Source of the DNA: Megascapheus bottae
Lineage: Eukaryota; Chordata; Mammalia; Rodentia; Geomyidae
Assembly (NCBI GenBank): GCA_024803745.1
Contig: JANJXV010000189.1
Span: 820,861-884,860, forward strand
Direction of reading: 5' to 3'
DNA: 64,000 nucleotides
Made by a program: the position numbers and the translations under genes. The notes beneath the pieces were generated by a model, which saw only the letters and a list, made by a program, of their open reading frames with translations, was not told the DNA's origin and made no database searches. Shown here in pieces: positions 31,546 through 43,735 of this stretch; the stretch's first letter is position 1; each line of letters begins with the position of its first letter.

Positions 31546-31680
31546 GGCTTACATTTCTTTTTAAACATTGTTATCCCCCTCCCTCATTTTCTCCCACTTT
31601 CCCCTCCCACTCTCCTTCCCCCAAGTTTTTAAAGTTCATTTTCAACTTAATGTCTACTAAAGTCATGACTTTTTTTTTTT
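31545..31680 (-). mobile_element. L1 3'-UTR fragment, second part
   Basis: Pyrimidine-rich inverted L1 3' UTR (ttatccccctccctcatttt, then aaagttcattttcaactt), the continuation of 31,035-31,095 across the two SINE insertions. Confidence 0.55.
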
Positions 31681-31689
31681 TGGTCATTT

Positions 31690-32500
31690 ATCGAACAGTG
31701 ACATAGGGGCTGTCACCAAGTCTCCTGCAGTACTTAGATCTCAGGAACAGGAGCAGATCTTTCAGAGCAACCATCATGGTGTCAGCACTGAGACAACAAA
31801 AAATGAAGAATAGATGAGGATGTGGCTTTTTAGTCTCCACAGCTCATTTAGTAACATGCTATTGTATAAAATTCATTCCAGCTACTTGATTTTGTGTCCA
31901 AAGTGACCTGACTTACTCCTCTGACCTCAACACTGTCCTGCAGGTTGAAATTCACTGTCCCCCCCTCGATTTGTAAATGAGGCACTAGGCTTAGCTCTAG
32001 GACCTCCTTTCCTGGGGTTTTAGTCTTGCTTTCCATGGACAGGGGACCTTGCATTAGGAGGCAGACCTGGAAGGCTTTGTGTCTGTCTTATGTGAGTTTG
32101 TCCAGAAGGGTCAGGAGGACTGGGTGTCCATAAGCATCATCTCCAATCACTAAGTATCCTTCACTTTCCTTCATTCATGAGAAATTAAGAAGCCTGTTAA
32201 TTACACCTACTAGATTTTCCAGTTATCTGATTGTCTACATAGTGTCACAGCAGCAGATGTCAGATAGACCACCTGATAATGAGGTAGGACTCCTGCCTAG
32301 AGTGAGGATTTCTCTTGTGCTGCAGCACACTGCAGCAACAAAAACAGTTTTATATGTGAAATGTGCTCTCCTTTACATTTTTATATTTTTATATTTTCAA
32401 ATACCAATTTTTGGTAACTTTTAAAAATTGTACTTTTTTCTTTGTCTTCAAAACACAGATGATTAGTAGTTTTTAATCAAATTGCTGAATGTGTGTCTTG
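31690..32500. other. Unassigned DNA
   Basis: The minus frame 31,848-32,054 has no recognised domain. No clear repeat. Confidence 0.35.
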
Positions 32501-32501
32501 A

Positions 32502-32503
<2 letters not shown>

Positions 32504-32540
<37 letters not shown>
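32504..32540. repeat. (GT)n microsatellite
   Basis: About 18 GT units. Confidence 0.95.
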
Positions 32541-32541
<1 letters not shown>

Positions 32542-33480
32542 CCAGGGAATTGATTTTGAGTATATTTGTATGTATAGGAAATAAGGAAAAGGTATGAAAT
32601 AGAACACAATGAGATTTTTATGTATGTAGGAGTTGCATGTGGATATTTTGTAAATGTGGGGTCCAGAACCTTTGGTAGTCGTAGTCTCTTTGTGCTGGTT
32701 ATTGTGGATGTTTCTGTATGAACTGAGGACATACTATACTTCTATGAATGTGTGCATGCACTTGAGGGAAGGCTATGTCTTCCTGTTGCTTTGTCTGTTT
32801 CATCTGTATACAGATCATATCCTAGAGTTTACATATAGAGTACATACACACGATGTGTAGTTGAGAATATAAACGATACGTTTTTCTGTTACGAGGTTTT
32901 GAAAGAGTGGGTTGTTGTGCATCCTTAGGCATTATGAGCTGCATATGTATTGCCTAGGAATGTAGATAGACTTTGTTCTCGGGATGGACACTTGTATGTG
33001 CTTCTACTTGTTGATGTGAGGTGGTATGCTTGTTTGGGGGCATGGAGCATCACCTGGGAATGTTTGGAGGAGGTCATGATATTTATGTGTCTGATTGAGA
33101 TGGATTGCTATGTTTGCATGTTTGTAACACAGGCTGTTGTACGTGTTTAATTTAGGAGTGGAGAATTGTGTTTTAGATTAAGAAGGGTATGAGTCTGATG
33201 CAAATCTTCTCATGTATTCCTGGAAACTGAAAATCCATTCTGGATGCTAGGAGGCCTTACGTTTTGTGATGATAAGGATATGTGTACTTTAAGTTTTATT
33301 TGAGGGTGGTTGAGGGTAGTTTTTGTTTATTGAAATAAAATTTGTTTGCTTTGACTGAACTCAGGGATTTGAGCTTACTGGGAAAGTTTTGTTTGAGTCA
33401 CATCTCCACTCTGAGTATGTGTTTTTGTAATCTACGCTGAATATTATGATTAAATTGGAGTTTCAAGGGTAGGTGTTTTT
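32541..33480. repeat. GT-rich, strand-asymmetric tract
   Basis: Same character as 20,230-21,480: G+T-rich, C-poor plus strand with recurring tgtg/tatg words. Both tracts sit to the left of a NUTM2-bearing duplication copy, so they may belong to the same duplicated unit, but I could not align them by eye. Confidence 0.4.
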
Positions 33481-33491
33481 TTTTTTTTTTG

Positions 33492-34200
33492 TAAAAGTGG
33501 CCATCATTCCCTAGGTAAGTAGGCCCTGGAAAGTGACCTAGAAACGGTTTCCATCTTAGCCCACACCTGGGGGGCTGACACAGGAAAACTCGTTAAGACA
33601 CTGGAGATACATTGTCCAGCTGCATAACTTTTCAAAGCAATTGAAGCCAGAGGATGTATTTGGGCATTTTCCTTGATTAAAAATATAAAAAAGAACAGCA
33701 CAGCAATTTCTCATGACTCATTATTTACATTCATTAGGAACCTCATGATCCTGCGCTATAATGTGAGATTTGTCTGTGGTTTGCTCTTACTCTCAGTGAA
33801 TATCTTTTAGTTTCCCAAACACTTTTTACAAACATACTCCGTACAAGGCTGGAACCATGATCTTGTTATAATCTAAGACAGAACGCATTCCAAAGACAAT
33901 GGTGTAAAGGCAGGATTTGTTTTTTGGAGGTTGGAAAATGAACCTTTGCTCAGAGATTTCTCAGTTACCATGTATTCTTTAAAATAAGCTCGAAGGCCAT
34001 TGTCTGCTGAGAAAGCTTATGTGATGCTCTTACAACTGAGAGTTCAGTGAAGAGTTTCTTAAGTCTCTACTGCAAACATGCTGGGTAGTTGTGTCTCTTG
34101 AAAACCTGGCTGGGGGGAAGGATCTGTGAGTGCGTCATTAGGTTCTGTGGGATTCTCAGCTCTCACTTGGACACAAAAATTTTCACCCAGATCCCACAGA
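33492..34200. other. Unassigned DNA
   Basis: No gene or clear repeat recognised. Confidence 0.35.
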
Positions 34201-34206
34201 AGTACA

Positions 34207-34405
34207 TTTTTTTTTGCCAGCCCTGAGCCTTGAACTCAGGGCCTGAGCACTGTCTTTGGGCTTTCTCAAGGCCAGAGCTCTACCACTTGAGCCACAGTAC
34301 CACTTCTGGTTTTTTTTTCTATGTATATGGTAGCAAGGAATCAAATCTGAGTCTGTGTGCATGCTAGGCAAGCACTCTACAACTAGGCCCAACTCCCGGC
34401 CTCAG
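34207..34405 (-). repeat. IDL-Geo SINE
   Basis: Complete inverted dimer; a near-identical neighbour follows directly. Confidence 0.9.
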
Positions 34406-34411
34406 AAGTAC

Positions 34412-34613
34412 ATTTTTTTTTTTTTTTTTTGCCAATCCTGGGCTTGGGCTCAGTGTCTGAGTACTGTCCCTGGATTTTCTCAAGGCTAGGGCTTTACCAC
34501 TTGAGCCTCAGCACCACTTCTGGCTTTTTGCTATGTATGTGGTATGAGGAATTACACCCAGGTCTTCGTGAATGCTAGGCAAGCACTCTACCACTAAGCC
34601 AAACTCCCAGCCC
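34412..34613 (-). repeat. IDL-Geo SINE
   Basis: Complete inverted dimer. The word cagaagtacat before the T-run of this element and cagaaatacat after it look like a target-site duplication. Confidence 0.9.
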
Positions 34614-35821
34614 CAGAAATACATTTTTTAAAAGGAAACCTTGCTGTCTGTCCTGATAGCCAGCCCTGACACAATACCTGATTTTCCCTGAGCCTCAAGT
34701 AGAACCTGTGTCTAGTGATGGCCAGTGATTCACTAGACTCTGGCAGGAGAGGACAATTTGCAGTTGCTTGATCAGGTTCAGACAGAATGATTGTATCCTT
34801 AATCCAGGGATTCTCAGCAATGCTGCTTAATGTCTACAGCCCAGGAGAATGTCAACTCTGACTGAAAATTAAAGTGCAGCCTCAAAAAGGCATCCACAAT
34901 AGCTGTTCTCTCCAGGTCACTGCCAGAGCGCATGGTATCCTCATGGATAAGGGAACAGTTCTTGCTGAGGTTGTCAGCTGAAGATGCCCCAGGATGATGT
35001 ACCTGCTTTCCCTGGGGCCAGGCCTTTTCTCCCCTGGAGCCACTCACTTGGGAAGACCATGGCTAGTTGAGAACCTGTTCAGCCAAGACATGGGGCAGTT
35101 TAGGGAGTAGAAAGGAGTTCTCTAGGCTCCTAGGCTCATTCCTACAGAATTGGATGACAGTAGCGAGGTGGAAAGCACAAAACTGACTCTTCTAACTAGG
35201 TATTGGTGGATCACATAATAATGTGCTGTGCACACAAGGACTTTTTAACATGGCGAGGCCTTATGAGAAGGTTATGAACAAGAGAACAGAGAAATTGCAG
35301 TGTCCGTGCTTACAGGGGCAGTGGACCAATCTGGATGGAAGAACTGGATAGGCATGTGTTTACTATAGATCTTGACATCTTTCCCTCCTCACCATTCTCA
35401 TCCTTGCACATCCCAGATACCGGCTCAGCTGTTCTGAGGGCAATGTTCCAACCAAAATATGTTTGTTTATTCTTCATAATTACAACTCCCCCCTCACATA
35501 AAACTCCCTCCCCATCTGAGCTCACTGCACCTTCCCTTCATTCCTACTATTTTCACTACCCTCCACTTCCACTGCTACCCTAAGGAGTCCTAGATCAGCA
35601 CTGAGTGAGGAAGACCTTTTTGCTTGCTGGGTTGTAGAATGCAAGCCAGGTGAGATCTCACTCAGGCCCCGACTTGTTTCAATGCTTTTTCTTCTTCCTC
35701 TTCTTCTTCTGAACTTCCAGTGCTTCATGCTTTCTCTTCTGAGGCTATGACAGCTGAATTATCCCCAAAGCCAAGTCCTTTGCAAACTCCTCAAGGCAAG
35801 TCACTGGATGGGAATTCTTTT

Positions 35822-36620
35822 CTAGGGTGCATGAGGCTCTAATGTGAGCTCTTTTCTTGGACATGACAGGTGGAAGGGGATCCAGGCTACTGCCTCTTCC
35901 CTTGGACAATGAAGGTCTTGGGACTTGGTGTTCAGAGCACAGGAGAAGGGTGGAGGATTTGGGGCTCTGTGATATTCCCTAGCATAGGAGATGGTACTCA
36001 GTGCCCAGCAAGGAAGCCAGGCTGGGGACACCTTTCTTGTCCACCTTCCTGTCCCCTGGTAGCTTGCATGGAGTCCCAGAAGGAGACTCTTCCATGTGAT
36101 GCAGTGTGTCTCCGGAGCCCAGATGCTGGTGTTGGGATCCATGTCCATGGGGAGAAGCCGTGGACCACGTGGCTCCAGTGAAGGAGACCCTTGACCCCCT
36201 GGAGGACAGCAGCCGCATCAGGCATCAACTGCTCCACATCGCTTCCACCGTGGCTCTGATCATCACTGGAAACGCTTTGCACCATGCCGGCTTCCTCACT
36301 GACTCCTTGTTGGCGGCGCTGGTCTTGTCTATCTGCCCCTTGGCAGGTGGCCGACTCAGAAACACCTGTGTCTACTCTGGGCGCCCCACGATGCTTCTCC
36401 ACTATCTGTGGGAGGAGGAAATGAATAGGCAATGGCTTTGCATCTGTCTGGAAGAGACCCAAGGACAGGCGACAACCAGAGGCATTGCCTCCTTGGCTGC
36501 AGAGACACACACTAGTGCTTGCCACCTCCCCACTGGGAGCCCCTCCCTGCTCCGCGTGTCCTTCCTTCCTGCCCACACCCACATCTTCCATCAGGAATGA
36601 CCTGGAAGGCCAGGACTCCC
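35822..36620 (-). pseudogene. NUTM2: NUTM2-like exon 7, frameshifted
   Basis: The upstream half is open in the frame 35,998-36,591 (SDDQSHGGSDVEQL, AAVLQGVKG). The end matches the family in another frame (35,979-36,218: SLASLLGTEYHLL), so at least one frameshift lies near 36,110-36,150. Nearly identical to 25,432-26,210. Confidence 0.6.
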
Positions 36621-36719
36621 CAGGAGCCTGGGGCCATGGCCCCTCCCTTCTGGTTGTGCTCCCTTCTACCCCTCCTGATCTACCTTCCCTCAGTCCTTCC
36701 TGTGCTTACCTGGTCAGGG

Positions 36720-36836
36720 GTAAGTCCTTCTTCCTGTTCCAGCTCCTCAGTGAGATCCAGGAGATCCAGCTGTGGTTTGGAGGAAAGCAGTCCTTCCAGG
36801 AATGTGGGATGGATGATGGCCTCCACCTGGGCCCAA
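36720..36836 (-). pseudogene. NUTM2: NUTM2-like exon 6, still open
   Basis: Acceptor ttgggcccag, donor gtaagcac, exactly 39 codons: [16 protein letters not shown], then [20 protein letters not shown]. Splice sites and frame are intact in this copy and damaged in the left copy. Confidence 0.75.
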
Positions 36837-36947
36837 GGAAGAGGGTGTCAGTGTGTGTAGAAAGGAGCAATATGTGTCAAGGGGACTTAGAGGAGACAGG
36901 AAGGAATGACCTCCCCCAATGGGTACAGCACAGAAATTGAATGTCAT

Positions 36948-37018
36948 CTCCCTCTCTCCCTCCCTCCCTCTCTCCTTCCTTTGCTTCCTCCCCCCTCCCC
37001 CGCTTTCCCCCCCACAGG
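36948..37018. repeat. Pyrimidine-rich (CCCTC/CCCT)n tract
   Basis: Low-complexity C/T run on the plus strand inside the intron between exons 5 and 6 of the NUTM2-like pseudogene, absent from the left copy. Confidence 0.7.
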
Positions 37019-37094
37019 TGAGCAGCCAGGAAATCATGCTGAATTCCAAGGGCCAGGGAAGGTAGCAGAGAGCAGAGCTGGAGATGGAGCCCAC

Positions 37095-37326
37095 ATTTGC
37101 CATGAAATCTTCCTGGGAGCAGAGCTGGTCAATGCGGCTCAGGAGCTCTGGGTCTGAGCAGATGTCCTCAACATCTGTTATTCCATCTCCTCCTCTTTGG
37201 ATGTGCCCTCAGATGTGTGAGTGGACATTTCTGGAAGGCCCTCCAGTCAGTTCATGATGGCTATGTACTCCTCCACGGCTTCCGGTGGGATCTCTTCAGG
37301 TGTCGTGGTCTCTGGCAGCCTCTGAC
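37095..37326 (-). pseudogene. NUTM2: NUTM2-like exon 5, stop and frameshift
   Basis: Acceptor cactcacag, then GQRLPETTTPEEIPPEAVEEY followed by IAIMN and a TGA stop. Further on the frame changes to SDPELLSRIDQLCSQEDFMA, the family's LLSYIDKLCSQEDF block. The donor (aat|gtgggc) is weak. Confidence 0.7.
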
Positions 37327-37849
37327 CTGTGAGTGCTGATGGTTGGGCAGACCGAGCTTTGAGGTCAGTCTTTGTGGAGTTGCCCTCTAAGAGAAGAAAA
37401 CAAGCCAATGCATGGATGGGGAAATGAGCTTCACCACAAGATTGCTAGGGAACAGAGTTTACTAGAAGGATGCCAGACCAAGGCCATCATAGATCTGGAA
37501 CAAGAAGAGATACTGCACCACATGGGTCACATAGGACTGCCATGTGGGAACAAATTCAGAGACACTGAGGCTCTAGTGCTCTCCACATCCAAACCCTGAT
37601 CCTGAGCAGGTGTTGTCCAGGGTGCTAGGATCGTGGAGAATGGAGCTACAGATCTAGCCCCGACATTAACCAGTTCCATACTATCTACATAAGAAACCTC
37701 AGGCTTTAGAGGAATGCTTTGCTTCAATTGTAACAGCAACACCTGTATCTGAAAGAGGAGCTCTGGATGTGGGTAAATCCTTCCAGAACCCTTTTGGACA
37801 CCTTATGGACTATGATCTCCAGTAGAACATTGAGAGACCATACCTGGCT

Positions 37850-37983
37850 GCTAGAGACTGTCAGGGAATGAGGGCCTTGGAGAATCTGGCTTCAGTGGGA
37901 TTGTATGAGGCTGGCCCTGGAAATGCGTTATCACCTGCAATTCTGAATTCTCCATCTCCTCAGTAGCCTCACACTCCATGAAC
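37850..37983 (-). pseudogene. NUTM2: NUTM2-like exon 4 with terminal stop
   Basis: Acceptor cactgcccag, then FMECEATEEMENSELQ (family FLEFEAEEEM) and a Pro-rich run (PLKPDSPRPSFPDSL) ending in TAG shortly before a possible donor. Confidence 0.65.
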
Positions 37984-38765
37984 CTGGGCAGTGAGAGAGG
38001 CACAGACTGAGCTGACTGGGAGATGAGTTCCAGTTCCCAGCAGAACAACGTGGAGGGTGTGGGGAAATCACTATAAGGTATTTGTCTACTACCAGAAGGC
38101 TGTTGCTGATAAAGGGTGAAAACAAGGTGTAAAGAAAGGAGTGATATTCTCCAAAAAGAAATGCGCTTTTAACCTGACTTATGTAACTCAACCCCTGTGT
38201 ATAATTCCAATTATAATTTTTAAAATCATAGATCAAGGAGACTTTAAATCTCCCAGGATTGCACGGAACCAAGAGACCCAGGAAGGGCCTTCCATGACCA
38301 TCTTCAAGGTCTATTCTGGCCCTGCTCCTAACCACAGGAGGTGACTATCAGAAGTTGATCAAGATTTGAACAATGCAGAGAACAAAGATTTGAAGTTAAA
38401 AGTTTGAGATTGTAGAGCAGGGATGGTCCCCACAGAGTCACGAGCCACTGATGTCTGGAGCAACATTTTTCTTTGCACAACTCTATTTTGGAAGTGACCA
38501 CCTACTGACTGATTTCTACTCCTGATCTGACCCTTAGGCCTCTGGTAGGGTAGACTAGGCATCAGTGAGGCAGGAGTTGTGAGGACCTTACGGGAGCACA
38601 GCCCGCACCTCGGGTAGACTGCCACTCAGAAACGTGTCAGGAGAGGAGGTCTTCTGAGTGTATCCACACCCTTCCTGGCAGTATGAGTGATGAGCCCCAC
38701 CAGGGCCAGGTGTGAGTTTCTGTCCTCCTCCATCACACACCCCCAGTCCAGGGTCCCTCACTCAC

Positions 38766-38894
38766 TTGGCCGCCATCTTGTGGTAGCTCATGCGGTCATA
38801 ATTGCTTAGGCACTGCCGTTCCTGAAGGCCTCTCCACAGGCCCTGGTCCAGGGACATGGTGGACTTGAGCTGGGCCAGGGACCGAAGCACTGGG
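38766..38894 (-). pseudogene. NUTM2: NUTM2-like exon 3, still open
   Basis: Acceptor tgaattgcag, donor gtgagtgag. Reads [20 protein letters not shown] then [13 protein letters not shown] without a stop: the conserved LRSLA/MTLEEGLW region of the family. An exon of a dead gene that is itself undamaged. Confidence 0.75.
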
Positions 38895-39659
38895 CTGCAA
38901 TTCATCAGGGTCAGTCACAGTCCACAGGTGGCCTTCCATCCCCAGTTGACCCAGCCCAGTACACAACTTTGTTCTCCTCACCCCTGCTGCCCTCACGTCC
39001 TGCTCCAGGATGAACTCTTATTTCCTGGTCCCCCTTACTGACCACAGAAATCAGTAGTCAGGGCAGCGCTGGCCTCCCTCATGTTCCCGTGAGTGCTTTC
39101 TGTTAGTGTGCATTGTAGACTGAGTGAGTTTGTTCTTCAGAATTGACATGTTGAAGCCTTAATCTACCAAGTGATGCTGCTGCAGACAGAGTCATGGAGG
39201 TGACAGCCCTAGGACAGGGCAGGGCCCTTGGAGAGACAGGAAGAGCAGCCAAAGCTACCTCTCAGCCCTGGAGGACAGGATCAAGGTAGCCGTAGGGAGA
39301 GCCATCTCCAGACATGGAATCTGAGAATTCCATCCTCTGGACTGTGAGAGAGGAATGTCTAGTTTTGATTACCAGTTCCACAAGTTGGAGTGATGGCCTA
39401 AGCTGAGTGACAAATGCATGGAATGGTCTTGAGCCTAAATCCAAATTGTGGCACCTTGTGTACTAGGTGCTGTGTGGGAATTTGGTACTCTCCATGAGCT
39501 GATCCTTCTTGAAAGTTATGATTGGTTCTATCACCGGGCCACCGTGGTGTGGAGAGATAAGGTGTTTTCCTTGCCTTGGTGTGACCCTCCTATTCTATGG
39601 GTGGTTTTCTTCGAGGAGCCCTCTACCTCAGGACTTCCCTGGCCCTTATCAGAAGGATC

Positions 39660-40383
39660 CCCATGCAGGCGCTCCAGCAGGAGCTCCTGGGTCCCAGAGG
39701 AGGCGCTCACATGAAGAAGCAGGGGAGTGCTTCCACCTCACGAGTCTATAGAAATCTCTTCCAGACCAAGGTCTTGAATTGCTGCCTGTGCAGAAAGTTC
39801 TGGTAGACACTGGGAGCAGAGGCTTGGCCTGGGGTGTGGGCAGACTGCCCTCTGCACAGAGCTCTGTGGCCAAGGTCCTGGAAGGGAGCCTGCAGGGCAT
39901 CTGGTGGCGTGGCTACAGAGGGCAGTCCCATGAACGAGCTGTCTTGGGCAGCCTGCCTCTGCTTGTTGGTGGGGACAGTCACTGAAGCGTGGGTGTCAGG
40001 ACCTGGCAAGAGAAGTGGAGCCTAGAGCCCCAGGAGAGACATTCCAAATGAGAGGGGCCTGAGTGACAATGACTGGTCATGCAGGGGCACTGGTGGCCTT
40101 CCTCCTGTCCCCATTTCCACTGTGGCACTGGAAGGGCCTGCCCCACTCAAGCTGAAGCTTCTTCCTCCTGACACCAGAGCTGTGCTGGGGAAAGCAGGCT
40201 GCAGCCCAGGGCCCCTGGAGGAGGGAATGCTGCAGCCACTGCGGGTGGTGGAGGGGGCTGCTTCTTCATTGACCCATCTGCTGGGCCTGGGGCTGCTATG
40301 TGAAAGCACAGGTCTGTGAAAGGACTTCCGGAGGCAGCAGGGTTCAGGCTCACGTAAGGTGCAGACACTGGACATGCTGCTGG
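39660..40383 (-). pseudogene. NUTM2: NUTM2-like exon 2 (proline-rich), broken
   Basis: Acceptor candidate ttctttctccag at about 40,390. The first frame (40,147-40,401) reads ACPVSAPYVSLNP then PPPPPAVAAAFPPPGA and hits a stop after EEEASA. Another frame continues (SVYQNFLHRQQFKTLVWKRF, matching the NUTM VYENF block), then TREVEALPCF after a further stop. Confidence 0.65.
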
Positions 40384-40899
40384 AGAAAGAAAAGGGCTCA
40401 TTGAAGAGGGAGGGAAAAGACAGATTTGGAATTACTGAGGACAAAGGAAGGAATGTCTGTACGTCGGGGCCTGGAGTGGGGGAATAGTGTGATCCTCCAG
40501 TGAACGTCATGCAGTGTCTGTCTCTCGAGAATTAGTCCTGCAGAGGACTTGCTCCAGGTCACCCACACTCCCTCACTTATGTGTGCTGGGGAGAGCCTGC
40601 CCATGGGCATTACTGCCTCCCTGATCCTCTCTGTGGAGGTGTCACATGCAAACCATGTAGCTTTAGCTCCTCAGCCTGCCTTTTCCTATTGCTCTACATG
40701 AACCTTTCCTTTTCTTCTCTAACCTAGCACCCGAAACAAAGGTGCCGAATGAAATCTCTCAGCTAGCTCCATAGGAAACCTAGTTAACCTCATAACACCC
40801 CCCCCCCCCCCTGTGGCCTGCGGGTCCTTCACCTGGCACCTGGCTAAGCAGTAATGGAGGCAGATGCTCACCAGCCCTTGCCTGTGGATCTGTTGTCCC

Positions 40900-41985
40900 T
40901 TCCTTCACACAGCCATTGGAGTGGCTCATAACTTGTCCTTGCACAGCCAGACACCGCTGCAGAGGACCAGAAAGGTCAGGGAATGGAGAGTGGTTAAGGC
41001 AGCAAGGGGAAATTTCCAGAGAACTTCACAGTCTTGGGTCACATCAGAAATCTATGATGCTTTTCGATTTTGTTCCCAGTCCTATCAAAGATTGGTTAGA
41101 AAGGATCCAGGCATGAGCCAGGTACCAAGTGGGAAGCAGTGCTCTAGAGCACATGAAATTCAAAGAACCTCAGGTAGCGTGGATGGAGAAGAGTGAGGTG
41201 CCTAATCACCAGGGCACCTGCTGTGATGTGAATCACAAGAGTAAGAGCAGAACGTCCTCCTCACTCAGTGGCCCTGTCTGTCCTCTCTTGAGAAAGACAA
41301 TCCTAGAGTCTGTGAAAGGAAAGCCAGCGGCAGTCCACATCAGCTCCCAACTCATGAAATACCAGACAGGGGAAATGGGCCCAGTCTTCACGTCCACAGT
41401 AAAATGAAGGTCTCAGACTGTTGACAAAGCAGAAAATCTGAAGGCCTATTTGCATCAAGGGCTTACACTTGACAAGAGAGGGCAGCCCTGCTTCAGGTCA
41501 GTTGAAGTGACCAAGCTGCTCTGTTCCTTTGCAATGAACAGCATGAGGTCCCTGCACTAGAATAGAAGTCCTCTGTGGATGGGAAGAGACCAGGGTTTCT
41601 GGGCTGTGGCCAGTGTAATAACCTGCAGCCTTGTCTAAGACACTGTACCCCTAGGGACCTTGTGATGACCCTCTCAGGAGTCGTCTTCAAATTGTCCCAT
41701 TGTCCCCAGTCCTCTAGAGGAACTTGGGAACGTTCAGTGCTGTACTTTTATACTGCAGCTCAATCCCTTAACTCAAGTTGGGAGGGCGGGGGCAACTTTA
41801 AATTCTAAACTCTTTCAGGGAGAGCTGGGCATTAGAGGCTTTGGCTCTGACCTTCAGGCTTCCCTCCATCTGAAGCAGCTCCACAGGGCTGGCCATCACC
41901 CACAGCTGTCTTGAAGCCCTCTAATTAGAAAAGACAAGTGGAGAACCCAGATCCAACTACAACTGGGAAAGCTTAAATTTAAATA
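40900..41985. other. Unassigned DNA upstream of the NUTM2-like pseudogene
   Basis: No exon 1 of NUTM2 and no clear repeat. The overlapping frames at 40,864-41,407 have no recognised domain. Confidence 0.35.
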
Positions 41986-42705
41986 GCAGTAAAATGTGGG
42001 GGTCCAGCCATTCTACAGTGGGAGAGGAGCAGCGATCCAGTAGGGCTGGATTGGGAGCTGACAGGCATTCCATTAAGGGCTCTGGCAGGTGCACCAGAAC
42101 CTCAGTTCTCTTTAAATAATACGGTGTGGCTGGATGACCAGTGGGTGCCCAAGAAACTTTAGTATTCTGTCTGGGACAGGTATAATGGTTTTTCTGATGT
42201 TTTCTTCCTTCACGTCTTCTTTCATATGCCTGGTTTAGTTTTATAGGTCCCATACTGTTTCTTCTGCACGGTAGCTTCTTGAACTATTTCAATGATTTCA
42301 TAAGCTCTGTTTTGTATATTCACCTGTGCATTTACATATATACAGTATCTGTATATATAATGTGTACTATATATGCATAATGTGTATGCATTGTAGATGT
42401 ACATACCCATTATGCTCACAATTGAGATGACTGAAACCATAAAATATCCATTATAGTTTTTGGACTATCTAGCAAATGAGAAGGGTATTAAGGAATAAGG
42501 CAGAAAACTTCCCCTTTAAGGTCAAGGTGATTAGAGTTTATCATTCCCTTATTCTTACAAGTTAGAAATGCTCCATCCATGGAATTGCTGTGTATATTGT
42601 GCAAATCTTGGTTTCTACCCACTGATCTCTAATCCTTACTCCCTCATATAATTCCAGAGGCTAAAACACAAGTGCAGTTAAAATCATAGTCAAAGTTTGT
42701 TGTTT

Positions 42706-43385
42706 TCATCTCTTCCCATCTTACTGATACTCTCATCATCCTCTCTTCTGATTCTGGACTGTTAACTGCAGTTTTTTTAGCCACATTACCATAAGGGTAC
42801 ATAGCTAATGGTTTTCATTGCAGTGTGTTGTATGTCTTTTTCTAAATGTTTTGGATTTTTGCTCTTATGTATATAACACCCATGTATTCATGAAGTTATT
42901 TATTCCGACTTTATGTTAATAACTTTAGAGTCTGAGAATGCTTCAGGTAGGCTAAACTAAATTTTAGTGTTTTGCATCCTGAGGAAAGTAAATATGAATT
43001 TAATCTTGAATTTGTGTTTGTGTTGGGTTTATTGAGATATATCATTGTAAATATATTTGCATAGTGATTGTTTTAACTCCCCCTAAGTTACATTTGTCAG
43101 AAATTTGTTAGAAATTACTGTATAATTCAACAGATCAGAGAATGTTTATTTGCATAATGTACAGGAAGAAAGCACTACTAGTTTGTGCTGTAACAAGACA
43201 TTGTTAGAAAATTACACGAAGAGACATAAAATGTGTATGTAGCATAATGGAAACTGCATTATAATGGTCTTTGCTCCCTGCCAGGCATCCTACTGGTAGG
43301 AAGGGAAGGCCTAATACATTTTGTGAATTTTCCCTGGAACGTACTACTATTGGACAGTAAGCTTTTGGATTGCTAGATGAAATGT
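42706..43385. other. AT-rich unassigned DNA between the two duplicated blocks
   Basis: No gene or clear repeat. Confidence 0.35.
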
Positions 43386-43489
43386 ACCAAGACCATGCCT
43401 GACTCTGTTGGAGAAACAACTCAAAACTTGTTTCCTGTAACACCTTCCCAGTTCAATTTCATGCTACCAGAGCTTTAATCTACCCAGAT

Positions 43490-43735
43490 ACATTGCTGGG
43501 CACCAGAGGTTCAGGCCTCTAATGCTAACTACCAAGGAGATTGAGACCTAAGATCACTATTCAAAGGCAGCCCAGGCAAGAGGTTCAAAGTCCACCAAAC
43601 TCCTCTCCAGTTTATTAGAAAACTAGAAGTGGTGTTGGGGCCCCATGTGGTAGAGCGTTAGCCTTGAGTGAAAAAAGCTGAGGGATAGGGCCCAGACCCT
43701 GAGTTCAAGCCATACAACCACCACCACCACAACCA
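43490..43735 (+). repeat. B1/7SL-like + Geo SINE
   Basis: Diverged forward dimer with (ACC)n tail. A SINE of the same type lies at the equivalent place in copy B (55,195-55,400), so it predates the duplication. Confidence 0.75.

Larger units (their letters stand above)
35822..40390 (-). pseudogene. NUTM2: NUTM2-like (FAM22) pseudogene, right copy, exons 2-7
   Basis: On the minus strand six successive blocks match NUTM2-family exons in order: a large Pro-rich exon 2, the conserved PVLRSLA exon 3, FMECEAEE-like exon 4, EEIPPEAVEEY exon 5, VEAIIHP exon 6 and a long exon 7. Several splice sites are still canonical. Lesions: stops and a frame change in exon 2, a stop in exon 4, a stop plus frameshift in exon 5, and a frameshift in exon 7. 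No exon 1 or promoter was found. It therefore should not make a full-length NUTM2 protein, although exons 3 and 6 are open. In the better-studied members, NUTM family proteins are nuclear, testis-expressed and linked to p300-dependent histone acetylation. Confidence 0.7.
34835..42705. repeat. Right copy of the NUTM2-bearing tandem duplication
   Basis: Fuller copy of the unit also found at 24,540-28,270 (landmarks given there). It retains the segment with NUTM2 exons 2-5 that the left copy has lost. Confidence 0.75.
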
